A DNA stretch of 64,000 bases, from contig OX031071.1 of assembly GCA_943736015.1 (NCBI GenBank), positions 43,458,709 through 43,522,708 on the forward strand, given 5' to 3'. Every line of letters begins with the position of its first letter. Within the stretch, counting starts at the first letter, position 1. Positions 31,083-40,639 of the stretch are shown in pieces. The translations under genes and the position numbers were made by a program. Under the pieces are notes generated by a model. That model worked only from the letters and a program-made list of their open reading frames with translations. It had not been told where the DNA came from and did no database searches. The stretch is from Tridacna crocea. Lineage: Eukaryota > Mollusca > Bivalvia > Cardiida > Cardiidae.

Positions 31083-31664
31083 TATTTACTCTGGAGTTTC
31101 TTACCCATCTTTTTACAACATTCTTTACTTCATTAATATTAAGTTTGCATCTCCTTAATGGGAGGATTGGCTCTCTTGGAGACATCTTATCTCATTGGAG
31201 ACAGGACCTCTTTAATGGGAGTATCTTATCCCATTGGAGGCCCCAATCTTTATCAGTTTTAACCTCATTTCCAAGGAAAAACAATATTATCAATCTTACC
31301 TTTTAACCTAAAGCTTTGGAGTAGGCAGGGACACCCAGCCACTCAATATCATATTTTATGCACATTATAAATGACACATATTTTTTTCATTTAAAAAACT
31401 TCTTTTTATCAAACCAGCATTGAGTTTAAACCTTTTTATCACATTCTTAAATCTTATCATTTAAAACTTTTGAGTATATAGGGATTGCCCTGTAACTCGA
31501 TGATGCCCTTTATGCATTAAATTTTCTTAATTCAATTCTTTTATTGTCATTCAAACTTTATTCAGTTTAAACAACTCCACGTTTATCTATCTTTTAACAT
31601 AGATATGCGCGCTAAATGACCAAAGTTGTCGATGCGCCATAAAACAACATTCATTCATTCATTC
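31083..31664 (+). other. LINE 3' UTR with duplicated GGGAG/CATTGGAG segment and (ATTC)n tail
   Basis: Contains two similar short stretches (TTAATGGGAGGATTGGCTCT, and later TTTAATGGGAGTATCTTATC) and ends CATAAAACAACATTCATTCA. The last ~400 bases are shared with the truncated copy at 23,744-24,178, defining the 3' region recognised by the RT. The ATTC tail replaces a poly(A) tail. Confidence 0.8.
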
Positions 31665-31677
31665 ATATTCATAGCTA
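31665..31677. repeat. Right target-site duplication of the LINE
   Basis: ATATTCATAGCTA, identical to 25,193-25,205. Confidence 0.85.
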
Positions 31678-31844
31678 AATATCGCAGTCGCAACCAAAAG
31701 GTAGGATTTTTCTAATTTTATTTGATTCACATTTACTAATTTTGAATGTTTATCTTATCGTTATGTAGCTCACATTTCGAATTAACTTTACAATTACAGA
31801 GTATCAAGAGTACTAAATTTTCTTGTTTGTTTAAAAGACAAGTT

Positions 31845-32135
31845 CTTGTGTTTATCTTGCCTGTGAAACTTCATACTAATGTCGAACACGTTCTTGTGTT
31901 TGTCTGGCCTGTAAAACTTCATACTAATGTCGAACACGTTCTTGTGTTTATCTGGCCTGTAAAACTTCATACTAATGTCGAACACGTTCTTGTGTTTATC
32001 TGGCCTGTATAACTTATACCAATGTCGAACATTTTCTTGTGTTTATCTGGCCTGTAAAACTTCATACTGATGTCGAACACGTTCTTGTGTATATCTGGCT
32101 TGTAAAACTTCATACTAATGTCAAACATTTTCTTG
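31845..32135. repeat. Minisatellite, ~51-bp unit, about 6 copies
   Basis: The unit reads TTCTTGTGTTTATCTGGCCT, GTAAAACTTCATACTAATGT and CGAACACG. Frames on both strands are open because the unit length is a multiple of three; the repeated peptides (VLVFIWPVKLHTNVEH and its antisense) are not taken as coding. Outer units are more diverged. Confidence 0.9.
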
Positions 32136-32800
32136 TGTTTAAATCAATATGGCAGCCGCTCTGATTGCTTGTCATGATGAACATTCAGAACTGCTGTTTT
32201 ACTGTTTTCAAAAACATTTTTATTCCAACAAACAGTTGAAACTTGCCAATATGTTTGAAGGAGAACAACGTATCAGATTGCTCAGAAAAGAGACACCCAA
32301 GTACTTAAAAGTTACGTGTTTGTATAATCCATATTTCAATGTACGTCAGATCAACAATACTGAAAGGTATAGGTGTAGATCAGACTTCTCAAAATCGAGT
32401 CTCAGTTCTAGATCTATTATACCGCTCTTAGTATATATGTTTTTTTTCTTTTTTTTTTTTGGGGGGGGGGGAGTTCAAAATTGATATTTTACACAGTTTG
32501 TTTACCCTAACACAGACAGCCAATTTCAAACCTGTCAAATGGGAAGATTTGCAAATGACAAAATAACTGTGACTAAAATTATTTTATTAGACTTTAAAAG
32601 GGTACAAAATTTTGAAAAACGTGAGAATATTGGTTTAGAACATTCCCCAAGGTCATTAGAACCCTGGTGTCTGGGTAAACGGTTAGCTGTGTCAATGCTG
32701 TGTATAAATGTCTTTCTATACCTGAATGAACTGTGTAGATGTTGATCAGACAGGTCAAATGGTCTATTCATTTGAATAATCACCTATTATTTATTCAGTA
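32136..32800. other. Non-coding stretch after the minisatellite
   Basis: A 111-codon frame opens at 32,149 (MAAALIACHDEHSELLFYCF), immediately after the minisatellite, with a fair initiation context, but it ends in a T/G homopolymer and has no recognisable domain. A T9/G10 run lies at about 32,451-32,470. It could be a first exon, but I see nothing decisive. Confidence 0.35.
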
Positions 32801-32802
32801 TT

Positions 32803-33660
32803 ATTGCATAAAATGTGCCTTTTCGGGCCGTTATAAGCATGTATTAACGGTTAAAAATCGGACGTTAACGGGAGAAAACGTGTATTAATTAGTAAATTCA
32901 CGCGCCGGTAACGCCCGGCTTTGTACTATCAATATCCTTGATTCGGGCCTACCTTGTAAACAACGGTTGTTCTCGTCAGATTTACACGAGAACCCAATAA
33001 TCAAACTGTAAAAACGTGTACTATATTGCATCCTTTTCATGGCATGTCTTTGACGATATTAGTACACTACAAAGAAAATTTTGCACAGGATCTCAGTTTA
33101 ATCGAGATCTAAACAAAACTTCACCCGTGAAAATTACCCTTGATCATCTACAGCCAACCCACTTTTTAACGTGATCGGTAATTCTCTCGCTTGATGAAAA
33201 GCGATCCGTATGACGTTTTTCAGTTACAGAAATTCATATCCACTCATTCATCCTAGTTGTAATCGTCCAAATGCGTTCAAGTTTACTACACACAAGTCCA
33301 TTTTGTATCAAGAAACAATAGAAGTGAATTTACGTCGAGAAAACCAAAGCCGGCATACAGGACTAACGGCCATTCACTGCTCGTAACAAAAACTTTTTCG
33401 CCGACTTCCGGTTTTTACCCATTTAGGTACAATGCATTTGAACTTCACTTATTTGCATTTATATGGAAGTAGTTTTGCTTTCCGTGCAAATTCTTGCTAA
33501 AATACCTTAGCGTTATGCAATAATATCATTAATTCACGTTTTTTTCGGTCGTTAACATTCGCAGACGCCCTCAAATTACTTTAACACCCTCGTGCTTTGT
33601 GCTCGGGCCTTAAAGTATTTTTCAGGCCTCTGCGAATGTTAACGACCGAAAGAAACATGA
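32803..33660. mobile_element. Foldback element, ~0.85 kb, unclassified
   Basis: Left sequence TATTATTGCATAAAATG is mirrored by CGTTATGCAATAATATC near 33,510. CGGACGTTAACGGGAGAAAA then CGTGTATTAATTA is mirrored by TTAATTCACGTTTTTTTCGG then TCGTTAACATTCG. A tighter palindrome lies at 33,547-33,647 (GGTCGTTAACATTCGCAGAC and GTCTGCGAATGTTAACGACC-like arms, around GCTTTGTGCTCGGGCC). No transposase frame and no clear target duplication. It may be one foldback element or two adjoining ones. Confidence 0.5.
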
Positions 33661-33703
33661 ATTAACCCTATATTTCGTTACATTATCCGATTATTAAATG
33701 CAA

Positions 33704-33900
33704 TTAAATTTCTTTCCGAAGAATAGCGATAATAATTGCAACTAGTCTGAATAAAAAGAGGCTACGATGATTTGCTGTATTTGCAAATTTTTTAGAGTTA
33801 AAACTTGCATATAAAATATGTGCGGTTCTTTCAACTAATTTTGTCTTGATCGTCTCTATACCCAGAGGTGACCAGTCAAAACGTAACATCGACTTTAGTA
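33704..33900 (-). repeat. Dispersed repeat family F, minus-strand copy
   Basis: This is homologous to 2,325-2,570. The minus-strand frame reads MLRFDWSPLGIETIKTKLVE. Shared sequence covers about 130 bp. Whether the conserved frame reflects an ancestral coding region cannot be decided from two copies. Confidence 0.5.
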
Positions 33901-33904
33901 ACAG

Positions 33905-34435
33905 TTAATCTGTTCTACATTGCAACAATATTCATTTATTTTGTATTTCTGATTATTGTCTCTACTTTACCAATGTTGAAAAGAAGCCATTTTCCGGGTA
34001 AGTCTGTTGTGCGTGGAATTCATGTGCGTGAATCTGATTAATTCAAGATAGACATTAAATTTTAAACTTAGCATTGTTTCAAATTTTAAATAAACTATCA
34101 TTTTCCCCCAAATTTCAATTTTCATAGATCAGCAAATGTTTGGAGTACCTGCAACATACATGAAATTCATAACTATTAAACAAATATATGTAGAAACCGG
34201 ACAACTATTGTTACCGATATTATTTGTATTATTCATATTATCGTTATTAATATTATTATTATTATCATTTCACGTGTTAAAGTTACGATTAAATATATTT
34301 TCAGTCCGAAAAGCTCACAACCTATAAGAGATCAGACTGCACTATTTGTGCACTCTGACCTTGATCTACATTGTCACAAAGCAACTAGGCTTGTCGTCAG
34401 GGGCTTATGGTTAACATTTTTCCCATTTTGTCGAC
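33905..34435. other. Non-coding stretch with one family C copy
   Basis: The region is AT-rich, with an ATTATT run at 34,215-34,270. A family C palindrome lies at about 34,325-34,372 (AGATCAGACTGCACTATTTG then TGCACTCTGACCTTGATC). No supported gene; the 63-codon frame here is through AT-rich simple sequence. Confidence 0.4.
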
Positions 34436-34439
34436 CCCA

Positions 34440-34650
34440 AAACAGTAAAGTTTAGAGGAAAAGGTCTGAAGAATTTAGAAAACATGGTAGAGAAAGGAAA
34501 CAACGCTTGTAAATATTATTTTCTCCTTTTCCAATGATTGCTATCCTTTCTGGTGAAATGTTACATTTGGGTTACACTTAATATGTCGTCTGCAAATGTT
34601 TTATAAGTAGACGAGGCTAAATAATTGTCTTGTGGTAATGTCTAGTAACT
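34440..34650 (+). mobile_element. Family A copy, decayed
   Basis: This shows GAAAACATGGTAGAGAAAGG, a worn hairpin ending ATTTTCTCCTTTTCC, then ATGTCGTCTGCAAATGTTTT and TGTCTTGTGGTAATG. The right TIR runs into the locally duplicated AATAATTAACCGTAT-type sequence. Confidence 0.55.
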
Positions 34651-34773
34651 TGCAGCGTGAAAACAATAATTAACCGTATAAGCCTATAGTAGATCTATAT
34701 AAATAGATGTCTTGTGGTAAAGTCTAATAGCTTACTGTGTCGTAAAAACAATAATTAGCCGTATGAGCCTATA
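34645..34773. repeat. Local tandem duplication next to the 3.4-kb element
   Basis: The ~90-bp unit containing GTCTTGTGGTAAAGTCTA, AACAATAATTAGCCGTATGA and GCCTATAGTAGATCTATATA occurs here twice and resumes at 38,208-38,330 on the far side of the element. The first copy preserves an uninterrupted GAGCCTATAGTAGATC-like site. Confidence 0.8.
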
Positions 34774-35085
34774 CACGGGTAGGAAACTTCATATTCAGAG
34801 CCAATGGCTCCGACGAGAAAATGTTGTGTTGGTCTTCCGTTTCTGAAGATGTCGGCTGAAAAACAACCCCAAAACAGGTAGGCATGTCAGTATTTGTAAT
34901 TATGTGTTCTTATGTCTTTGAAATTTAAAAAAAGGAGAATGTCATTCGATCCTCTGGTCTTTCAGCGTCTTTTCTGCACTACGGAAATTTGGAACAGGTG
35001 TACAATGTTGTCTGAATTATTTGTGGCGTGGGTTGACCGTTACCAAAATAATACATCAAGGACCTAAATTCAGTCTCTTATTGCC
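34774..35085 (+). repeat. Left long terminal inverted repeat of the 3.4-kb element
   Basis: Contains ATTCAGAGCCAATGGCTCCG, GTGTTGGTCTTCCGTTTCTG, CAAAACAGGTAGGCATGTCA, CGATCCTCTGGTCTTTCAGC and TTGTGGCGTGGGTTGACCG. Each has its complement in the right arm in reverse order. Confidence 0.85.
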
Positions 35086-35755
35086 ATTTAATTGGCAAAT
35101 AAGAGAGAGTCTTTGTGTCCCAAAACCTTGAATTAATGTCTTGAACTGTTACATTCACTATTGGTCAAAAAATTGAAAAGAAAAGCACAAGAACTGATAA
35201 AAATAAAGAAGGGCTCCGATTATGTGGGCCGGCTCTGGCTATGCTAGTCTGCACTGATTCATGGGGACTCTCAGAAAATTTAATTTTCTGCAAATGATTA
35301 GTAAGGAAGTAAGTTTTGTTTTTCCATTAATATCTTTCAGTCCAAAATTTAGTTCATTTGTTGGATGGAACATGACCGCATTTATGAAAATACAAACCAC
35401 TCGTAATGTCACTTTAGAAAAATGCTGCTTAACATTAGTCTATCTAAATTTTGAAAATACTTCTGCATAGCTTTTGATTAGACCGAATAGTCCATATATA
35501 AAATTTTTAGTGCTTTTGTCGTAAGTGCAGCCCACACATAAACACAAATAATGATAAAAAAATATTTTCTTTTAGAAGTAAGAGAATGATAAACGCAACG
35601 CGTTTAAATGGTCTAGATGCATGAATTTGCATTATGTAGTTTATGAATCATTATTCAGTCATCGACATAATTATTAATACATGATCGAACATGTGGAAAC
35701 AAAATCATTATTTTGCCAAGCAATTTTCAAAAGGTAACCGGTTAAAGTTTTTTTC
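35086..35755. other. Unique interior of the 3.4-kb element
   Basis: No frame of interest; the 69-codon frame at 35,261-35,470 has no recognisable feature. AATTGGCAAATAAGAGAGAG lies near the arm boundary. The segment is AT-rich and separates the left arm from the tandem-repeat core. Confidence 0.4.
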
Positions 35756-36312
35756 AAATTCTGAAAAGAAGAATTTTTAGGAGTTACTTAATTTTCGTAT
35801 AGTGCAAGTAGCCCCCATTCACCAGACCCATGTTTCTTGACCTATCAATTTTTCGCGAACAGTTTTTGAAAAGGGTCATTTAAGGAAAATTCCTGTGAAA
35901 TTATTTTAAAATCTGACCTGTCGTTTCAGAGAAGAAGAATTTTCAAGAATTTCTTCATGTCCGTGTAGTGCAAGTAGCACCCATTCACCAGAGCAATGTT
36001 TCTTGACGAATCAAAATTTTACGAATTTTACGAACAAATTGTATTTATAAAGGTTCGCCCGAGGAACATCTCTGTGAAATTATTTTAAAATCTGACCAGC
36101 GGTTTCAGAGAAGAAGAATTTTTAAGAATTTTTCATTTCTGTATAGTGCAAGTAGCCCCCATTCAACAGAGCCATGTTTCTAAACAGATCAAATTTCGCT
36201 AACAATTTCTGAAAAGGGTCAGCAAAGGAACATCTCTGTGAAATTATTTCAAAATTTGTCCAGCGGTTTCAGAGAAGAAGGTTTTTAAAGAATTGTTTAG
36301 AAAATTCCATTT

Positions 36313-36328
36313 GGTTGCCATGGCAACC
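36313..36328. promoter_or_regulatory. Perfect X-box-type palindrome, copy 1
   Basis: GGTTGCCATGGCAACC is a perfect 16-base palindrome and equals the symmetrical X-box consensus bound by RFX transcription factors. It is part of a repeat module; binding is inference from the motif alone. Confidence 0.5.
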
Positions 36329-37231
36329 AGAGTTTTTGACGGAATCAATTCTGTGATCTTTTTTTTAAAGAGGACCTCCCTAGGAACATTCCAGCCAAGT
36401 TTGGTCCAAATTGGCCAAGCAGTTTAGGAGGAGTTGATGTTTAAAGAATTGTTGACGACGGACGACGGACGACGGACACCGGGTGACATTTTTGTGAAAT
36501 TGTTCCAAACTCTGTCCAGCCATTTCAGGGAAGAAGAATTTTTGAGAATTTCTTCATTTCCGTATAGTGCGAGTAGCCCCCAATTACCAGTGCCATGTTT
36601 ATTGATGGATCAAAATTTTGCCAGCAATTTTAAAAATGGTTTTCCAAGGAACTTCTTTGTGAAATTATTTTAAACTGTGATCAGCCGTTTCAGAGAAGAA
36701 TAATGTTTGAGAATTTCTTCATTTCGGTATAGTGCAAGTAGCCCCCATTCACCAGAGCCATGTTTCTTGACGGATCAAAATTTCGCAAACAGCTTTTGAA
36801 AAGGAACATGTCTGTAAAATTGTTTCATCATCTGAACGGCGGTTTCAGAGGAGAAGAATTTTTAAGAATTGGTTCATTTCCGTATTGTGCCACTACCCCC
36901 CCCCCCCCATTCACCAGAGCCATGTTTATTGATGGATCAAACTTTTGCGAATAAGTTTTCCAAAATGGTTATCCAAGGAACATCTGTGTGAAATTATGTT
37001 ATACTCTGACCTGCCGATTCAGAGAAGAATAATGTTTAAGAATTTCTTCATTCAGTCCGTACAGTGCAAGTAGCCCCCATTCACCAGAGCCATGTTTCCT
37101 GAGGGATCAAAATTTCGCCAACATCTTTTGAAAATGGTCACCCGAGGAACATCTCTGTGAAATTATTTCAAAATTTGACGAGCGGTTTCAGAGGAGAAGA
37201 TTTTTCAAGAATTTCTTACAAATTCCATTTG

Positions 37232-37245
37232 GTTGCCATGGCAAC
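37232..37245. promoter_or_regulatory. Perfect X-box-type palindrome, copy 2
   Basis: GTTGCCATGGCAAC in the second module of the same repeat. It stays perfectly palindromic although surrounding bases differ from copy 1. Confidence 0.5.
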
Positions 37246-37889
37246 TAGGGTTTTTGATTGAATCAAATTCTGGGGGAACAGAGTTTAAAGAGAACCTCCC
37301 AAGGAGCATTCTAGCCAAGTTTGATCCAAATCAGCCCAGTGGTAAAGGAAGTGAAGATGTTTAAATAAATAGTTGACGATGGACCACGCACGATGGACGA
37401 CGCACGACAGATGACGCACGACGGACAACAGACGACGCACGACGGACACATCTTGATCTAAAAGCTCCCTTTGAGGACGTTGCTAAAAAATGGAATGAAT
37501 GGCATCTTTTACGTTTTGTGATTGTACATTCATATTAGCAAAATGCCAATTTGACAAATATATGTAAAATTGGTAAAATACTTCATTTTGCTATTTCTAT
37601 ACATAAAACACAACGAGAAAATTAGTTAAAAATGAATATGTTGCTTCAAATTTAACTCTACGCACCCTCAGTTTGTATACCCGAAAATTAGAGAAAAAAA
37701 ATAAATAAACGAAATTCCTCTTCCATCGGAGCCAACCGATATTTTCGTAACCGACCGACACAATCGGAGCCTTTCTTAAATTATGCCCGTTTTGGGTAGT
37801 TTTCTGTCAGTACTTGCATTGAGCAAATGGAAACGTCAAAGACAATTATCTAAGCCTGTAGAACAAGAAAATTTCTTTAGTTTGCTTCT

Positions 37890-38207
37890 TCAAAGTGCAG
37901 AAAGAGCCTGCATTTATCTCCGAGATGTATTATTTTGGCTACGGTCAGTCCACGCCACAAATGATTCAGACAACATCGTACACCTGTTCCAACTTTCCGT
38001 AGTGCAGAAAACACGCTGAAAGACCAGAGGATTGAATGACATTCTCCTTTTTTTGAATTTCAAAGACATAAGAACACATAATTACAAATACTGACATGCC
38101 TACCTGTTTTGGGGTTGTTTTTCAGCCAACATCTTCAGAAACGGAAGACCAACACAACATTTTCTCGTCGGAGCCATTGGCTCTGAATATTAAGTTTCCT
38201 ACCCGTG
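37890..38207 (-). repeat. Right long terminal inverted repeat of the 3.4-kb element
   Basis: Reverse complement of 34,774-35,085 with substitutions and small indels. It ends AAGTTTCCTACCCGTG. The divergence between arms implies the insertion is not very recent. Confidence 0.85.
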
Positions 38208-38334
38208 CTATAGTAGATCTACATGTATATAAATAATTGTCTTGTGGTAAAGTCTAGTAGCTTACCATGTCGTGAAAACGATAATTAGCTGTATGAGCCT
38301 ATAGTAGATCTATATAAATAATTGTCTTGTTGTA

Positions 38335-38640
38335 TTGAACGCCGTTTTAAACATGATTTCTGTTATATCGCGGTGGTCATTGCACCTATCCATGCTTTTC
38401 TGGAGTTTCTTTTACCACTTTGTACAATATTCTTTCCCAGCCACCGGCTGCTTTCCCACAAAACAATGTGGTGAAGGACGAATGACTATTATCAATCTTC
38501 GGAGAGAAATTAACCGAGCTGGGATCGAACCAGCGAACCCCGTTCTTTATTCCTGTGCGGTACCGGATGTGTACGGGTGCTCGACGAGATGGTATGAACT
38601 GACCTCGGGAACACGCCGAGTCCGCTACCTTACAACTGAC
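38335..38640 (-). mobile_element. tRNA-headed SINE, diverged copy
   Basis: The minus strand has GGTTCGATCCCAGCTCGGTT (box B region, about 38,515-38,535), then TTGATAATAGTCATTCGTCC, GGAAAGCAGCCGGTGGCTGG and CATGGATAGGTGCAATGACC, ending at AACGGCGTTCAATAC. The order matches 4,618-4,934. The head carries an unusual, longer sequence with no clean box A. Confidence 0.65.
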
Positions 38641-39039
38641 AAGATTGTAGCAGTTCAAACTTAGTGCATATCAATTTTATTGTTGGACTTGGTGTCAATG
38701 TTGCTGATCGCGTGGACAACACACTTTAGATCTGCTCTCTGGTATTTGTTATTCCTTGGAAAATTTGAAGTCTCAGTTTCGAACCCCCACTTGAAGTACT
38801 GCAGTTTTCATGAAAGTATCCTTGAGCTATAGCCTATTTCTGATGAAACTAAGGACATGTATAAACTAGCGAGTTGTAGCGCTGACTTTTGCTTAGAAAA
38901 ATGCAAATGTGCTGATATGAATGTCTAACAGTCAAAACTACACATCGATTATATCAGATCATTAAAAACTAAGATGATGACGGCAAAAGAAATCACCTAA
39001 AACAGACGTAATTCCAGATTTGGTAAATGGACCGCCCAG

Positions 39040-39165
39040 TTATTTTAACGGCAAAAAATAAAATGCTGGTAACTCATTTCATATGAGCCACATTGAAACT
39101 GTCATTAGCCAATGTTTTCAATTCGGACAGGTCTAAAATCTTGTCTTGTGGTAAAGGGTTAACCT
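39040..39165 (+). mobile_element. Family A fragment
   Basis: The right half only: CATTAGCCAATGTTTTCAAT then TCGGACAGGTCTAAAATC, ending TTGTCTTGTGGTAAAGGG and TTAA. The hairpin is reduced to AAAATGCTGGTAACTC. Confidence 0.5.
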
Positions 39166-39204
39166 TATGCTGCGTAGCTAGACTCACTGGCCTCTTGCGG
39201 ACAG

Positions 39205-39260
39205 TGTAGATCAAGATCGGATTGCAAAGAACATGCAGTCTGATCTGGGATCTACACTGT
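39205..39260. repeat. Family C palindrome
   Basis: AGATCAAGATCGGATTGCAA with AACATGCAGTCTGATCTGGG as the other arm, followed by ATCTACACTGT. A well-preserved single copy next to the tandem array. Confidence 0.7.
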
Positions 39261-39389
39261 TATTTCCAAAATCATAACTTTTAAATGGCAGTATTTTTGG
39301 TTTTACTGTCGAAATGAAAATTTCATTTTAGTTATTTAGTAGGATATTGGTTTATCGTTTTATTACCATAGACGAAAACAGGGAATATT

Positions 39390-39870
39390 GAGCACATGTA
39401 GATCAAGATCAGACTGGATAGAACATGCAGTCTGATCTTATATCTATACTGTCTGGTTGTTTAGTCAAGTACACGAGAAAAATATTGTGGATATGTAGAT
39501 CAAGAACAGGCTGGATAGAACATGCAGTCTGATCTTATATCTATACTGTCTGATTGTTTAGTCAAGTACACGAGAAAAATATCGTGGACATAAAGATCAA
39601 GAACAGGCTGGATAGAACATGCAGTCTGATCTTATATCTATACTGTCTGATTGTTTAGTCAAGTACACGAAAAAAATATTGCGGACATGTAGATCAAGAA
39701 CAGGCTGGATAGAACATGCAGTCTGATCTTATATCTATACTGTCTGATTGTTTAGTCAAGTACACGAAAAAATATTGTGGACATAAAGATCAAGAACAGG
39801 CTGGATAGAACATGCAGTCTGATCTTATATCTATACTGTCCGATTGTTTAGTCAAACACACGAAAATAAA
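39390..39870. repeat. Tandem array of family C, ~96-bp unit, 5 copies
   Basis: The unit is GTAGATCAAGAACAGGCTGG, ATAGAACATGCAGTCTGATC, TTATATCTATACTGTCTGAT and TGTTTAGTCAAGTACACGAG then AAAAATATTG. Copies are over 90% alike by eye. The first keeps AGATCAGACTGG, which pairs with the right arm, while later units have AGAACAGGCTGG, so the palindrome weakened and was then amplified. Confidence 0.9.
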
Positions 39871-39949
39871 ACCCGAGTTTCCTTGGATCGTATTTCGGTT
39901 CGTCAAACGACTTTGTGTTTATTTATTTGGTACTGAAAGAGCTTAATCA

Positions 39950-40045
39950 GAGGGTAGGCTGGTCCGTATTCCCAGCTAGTCCAATTTCTTTCCGAGGGTT
40001 GATGACAGTCATTGCGACACGATTCATTCATTTCTGTCTCACCGT
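39950..40045 (-). mobile_element. SINE body fragment
   Basis: AATTTCTTTCCGAGGGTTGA then TGACAGTCATTGCGACACGA match the body just after the tRNA head of the SINE at 4,618-4,934. Both ends are missing. Confidence 0.5.
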
Positions 40046-40134
40046 CCATCTCTTTTTTCGACGATAGTAATGTGGAAAAGCAGAAATTCTTTCGAATAAG
40101 CAAAAGTCCTATATGCTTGTTTTAATCATTTACC

Positions 40135-40330
40135 GGTAGTGTGTCTTAACTTTCCCCGTGACAAACAGCTTTTGAAAACATCGTGGGAAATGCAGAAAAT
40201 GCTGATATCGATTTTTTAAAGTCCTTTTTAGGACAATTCTCATAATTTAGGACACAATCATATTGTCGTCTGATAATGCTTTGAATTTGGACTGGTCTAA
40301 AATTTTGCCGACTGATAAAGGTTTAATTCG
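40135..40330 (+). mobile_element. Family A copy, hairpin half lost
   Basis: TTTGAAAACATCGTGGGAAA then TGCAGAAAATGCTG, later ATATTGTCGTCTGATAATGC and TAAAATTTTGCCGACTGATA plus AAGGTTTAA. The second hairpin arm is deleted. Confidence 0.5.
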
Positions 40331-40639
40331 CTAGAAAACAATATGAGATTAGACTCGTCCAAAGTGAAAACAACTTACACAGATAGTATAGACTAGGATC
40401 AGGTTTCACAGAGTGTACAGACTGACCCTAAATCTACACCTTTCGTTTACTCTACTAGAAAAAATATCACTCGTTACTATCACTGATGATGGTTATTGAT
40501 ACATTGAAAATTTTCTCTTACCGTGGAACATTGTCTTTGTGAGAAAACAGCTGGATCTAGTAGCTTGTAAAGACCATTGATTGTAGATTAGAATTAGACT
40601 ACTAGAAACGTTCAGATTCATGGCTCATCTAGTCTCGTA

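Larger units (their letters stand above)
25206..31664 (+). mobile_element. Full-length non-LTR retrotransposon (I-group LINE with RNase H)
   Basis: The element starts CCCCCAGCCGGGTAGGGGGA, has a ~617-bp 5' UTR, ORF1 (zinc-knuckle protein), ORF2 (endonuclease, RT, RNase H), a ~580-bp 3' UTR and an (ATTC)n tail. It is bracketed by a perfect 13-bp target duplication. An APE endonuclease, RT and a C-terminal RNase H place it in the I superfamily (I, Nimb, Outcast and relatives) rather than Jockey or CR1, which usually lack RNase H. One frameshift near 30,700 breaks ORF2. Intact ORF1 and perfect target duplications mark it as young. Confidence 0.92.
35756..37465 (+). mobile_element. Tandem-repeat element nested in the 3.4-kb element (Helentron-like?)
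   Basis: Units of about 165-180 bp (TCAGAGAAGAAGAATTTTTA, CGTATAGTGCAAGTAGCCCC, CACCAGAGCCATGTTTCTTG) occur at least seven times. They fall into two modules, each ending with a GGTTGCCATGGCAAC palindrome and a GACGACGGACGACG-type run (36,456-36,480 and 37,376-37,452). It closes with AAAAGCTCCCTTTGAGGACG then TTGCTAAAAAA, a degraded version of the 3' end at 22,930-22,968. The 5' end is not recognisable. Confidence 0.6.
34774..38207. mobile_element. 3,434-bp element with ~300-bp inverted ends and 5-bp target duplication
   Basis: The ends begin CACGGGTAGGAAACTTCATA and its complement. The inverted arms match over about 300 bp with moderate divergence (34,774-35,085 against 37,890-38,207). CTATA at 34,769-34,773 and 38,208-38,212 is a target duplication. 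The adjacent duplicate of the flank (AAGCCTATAGTAGATC at about 34,680) shows the unoccupied site. The interior holds a tandem-repeat element and no transposase, so it is non-autonomous. Long inverted ends with a short duplication recall foldback or MULE-type elements, but the class is open. Confidence 0.8.

Noticed and set aside
31746-32012. 88-codon forward and 63-codon reverse frames over the 51-bp minisatellite
   Set aside because: Unit length is a multiple of three, which keeps frames open by chance on both strands. Peptides are purely repetitive.
32149-32484. 111-codon frame starting MAAALIACHDEH as a possible first exon
   Set aside because: It has a reasonable start context but no domain, ends in a homopolymer and has no supported donor. 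Left as a low-confidence possibility in the non-coding entry.
34774-38207. LTR retrotransposon
   Set aside because: The terminal repeats are inverted, not direct, and there is no gag-pol frame.
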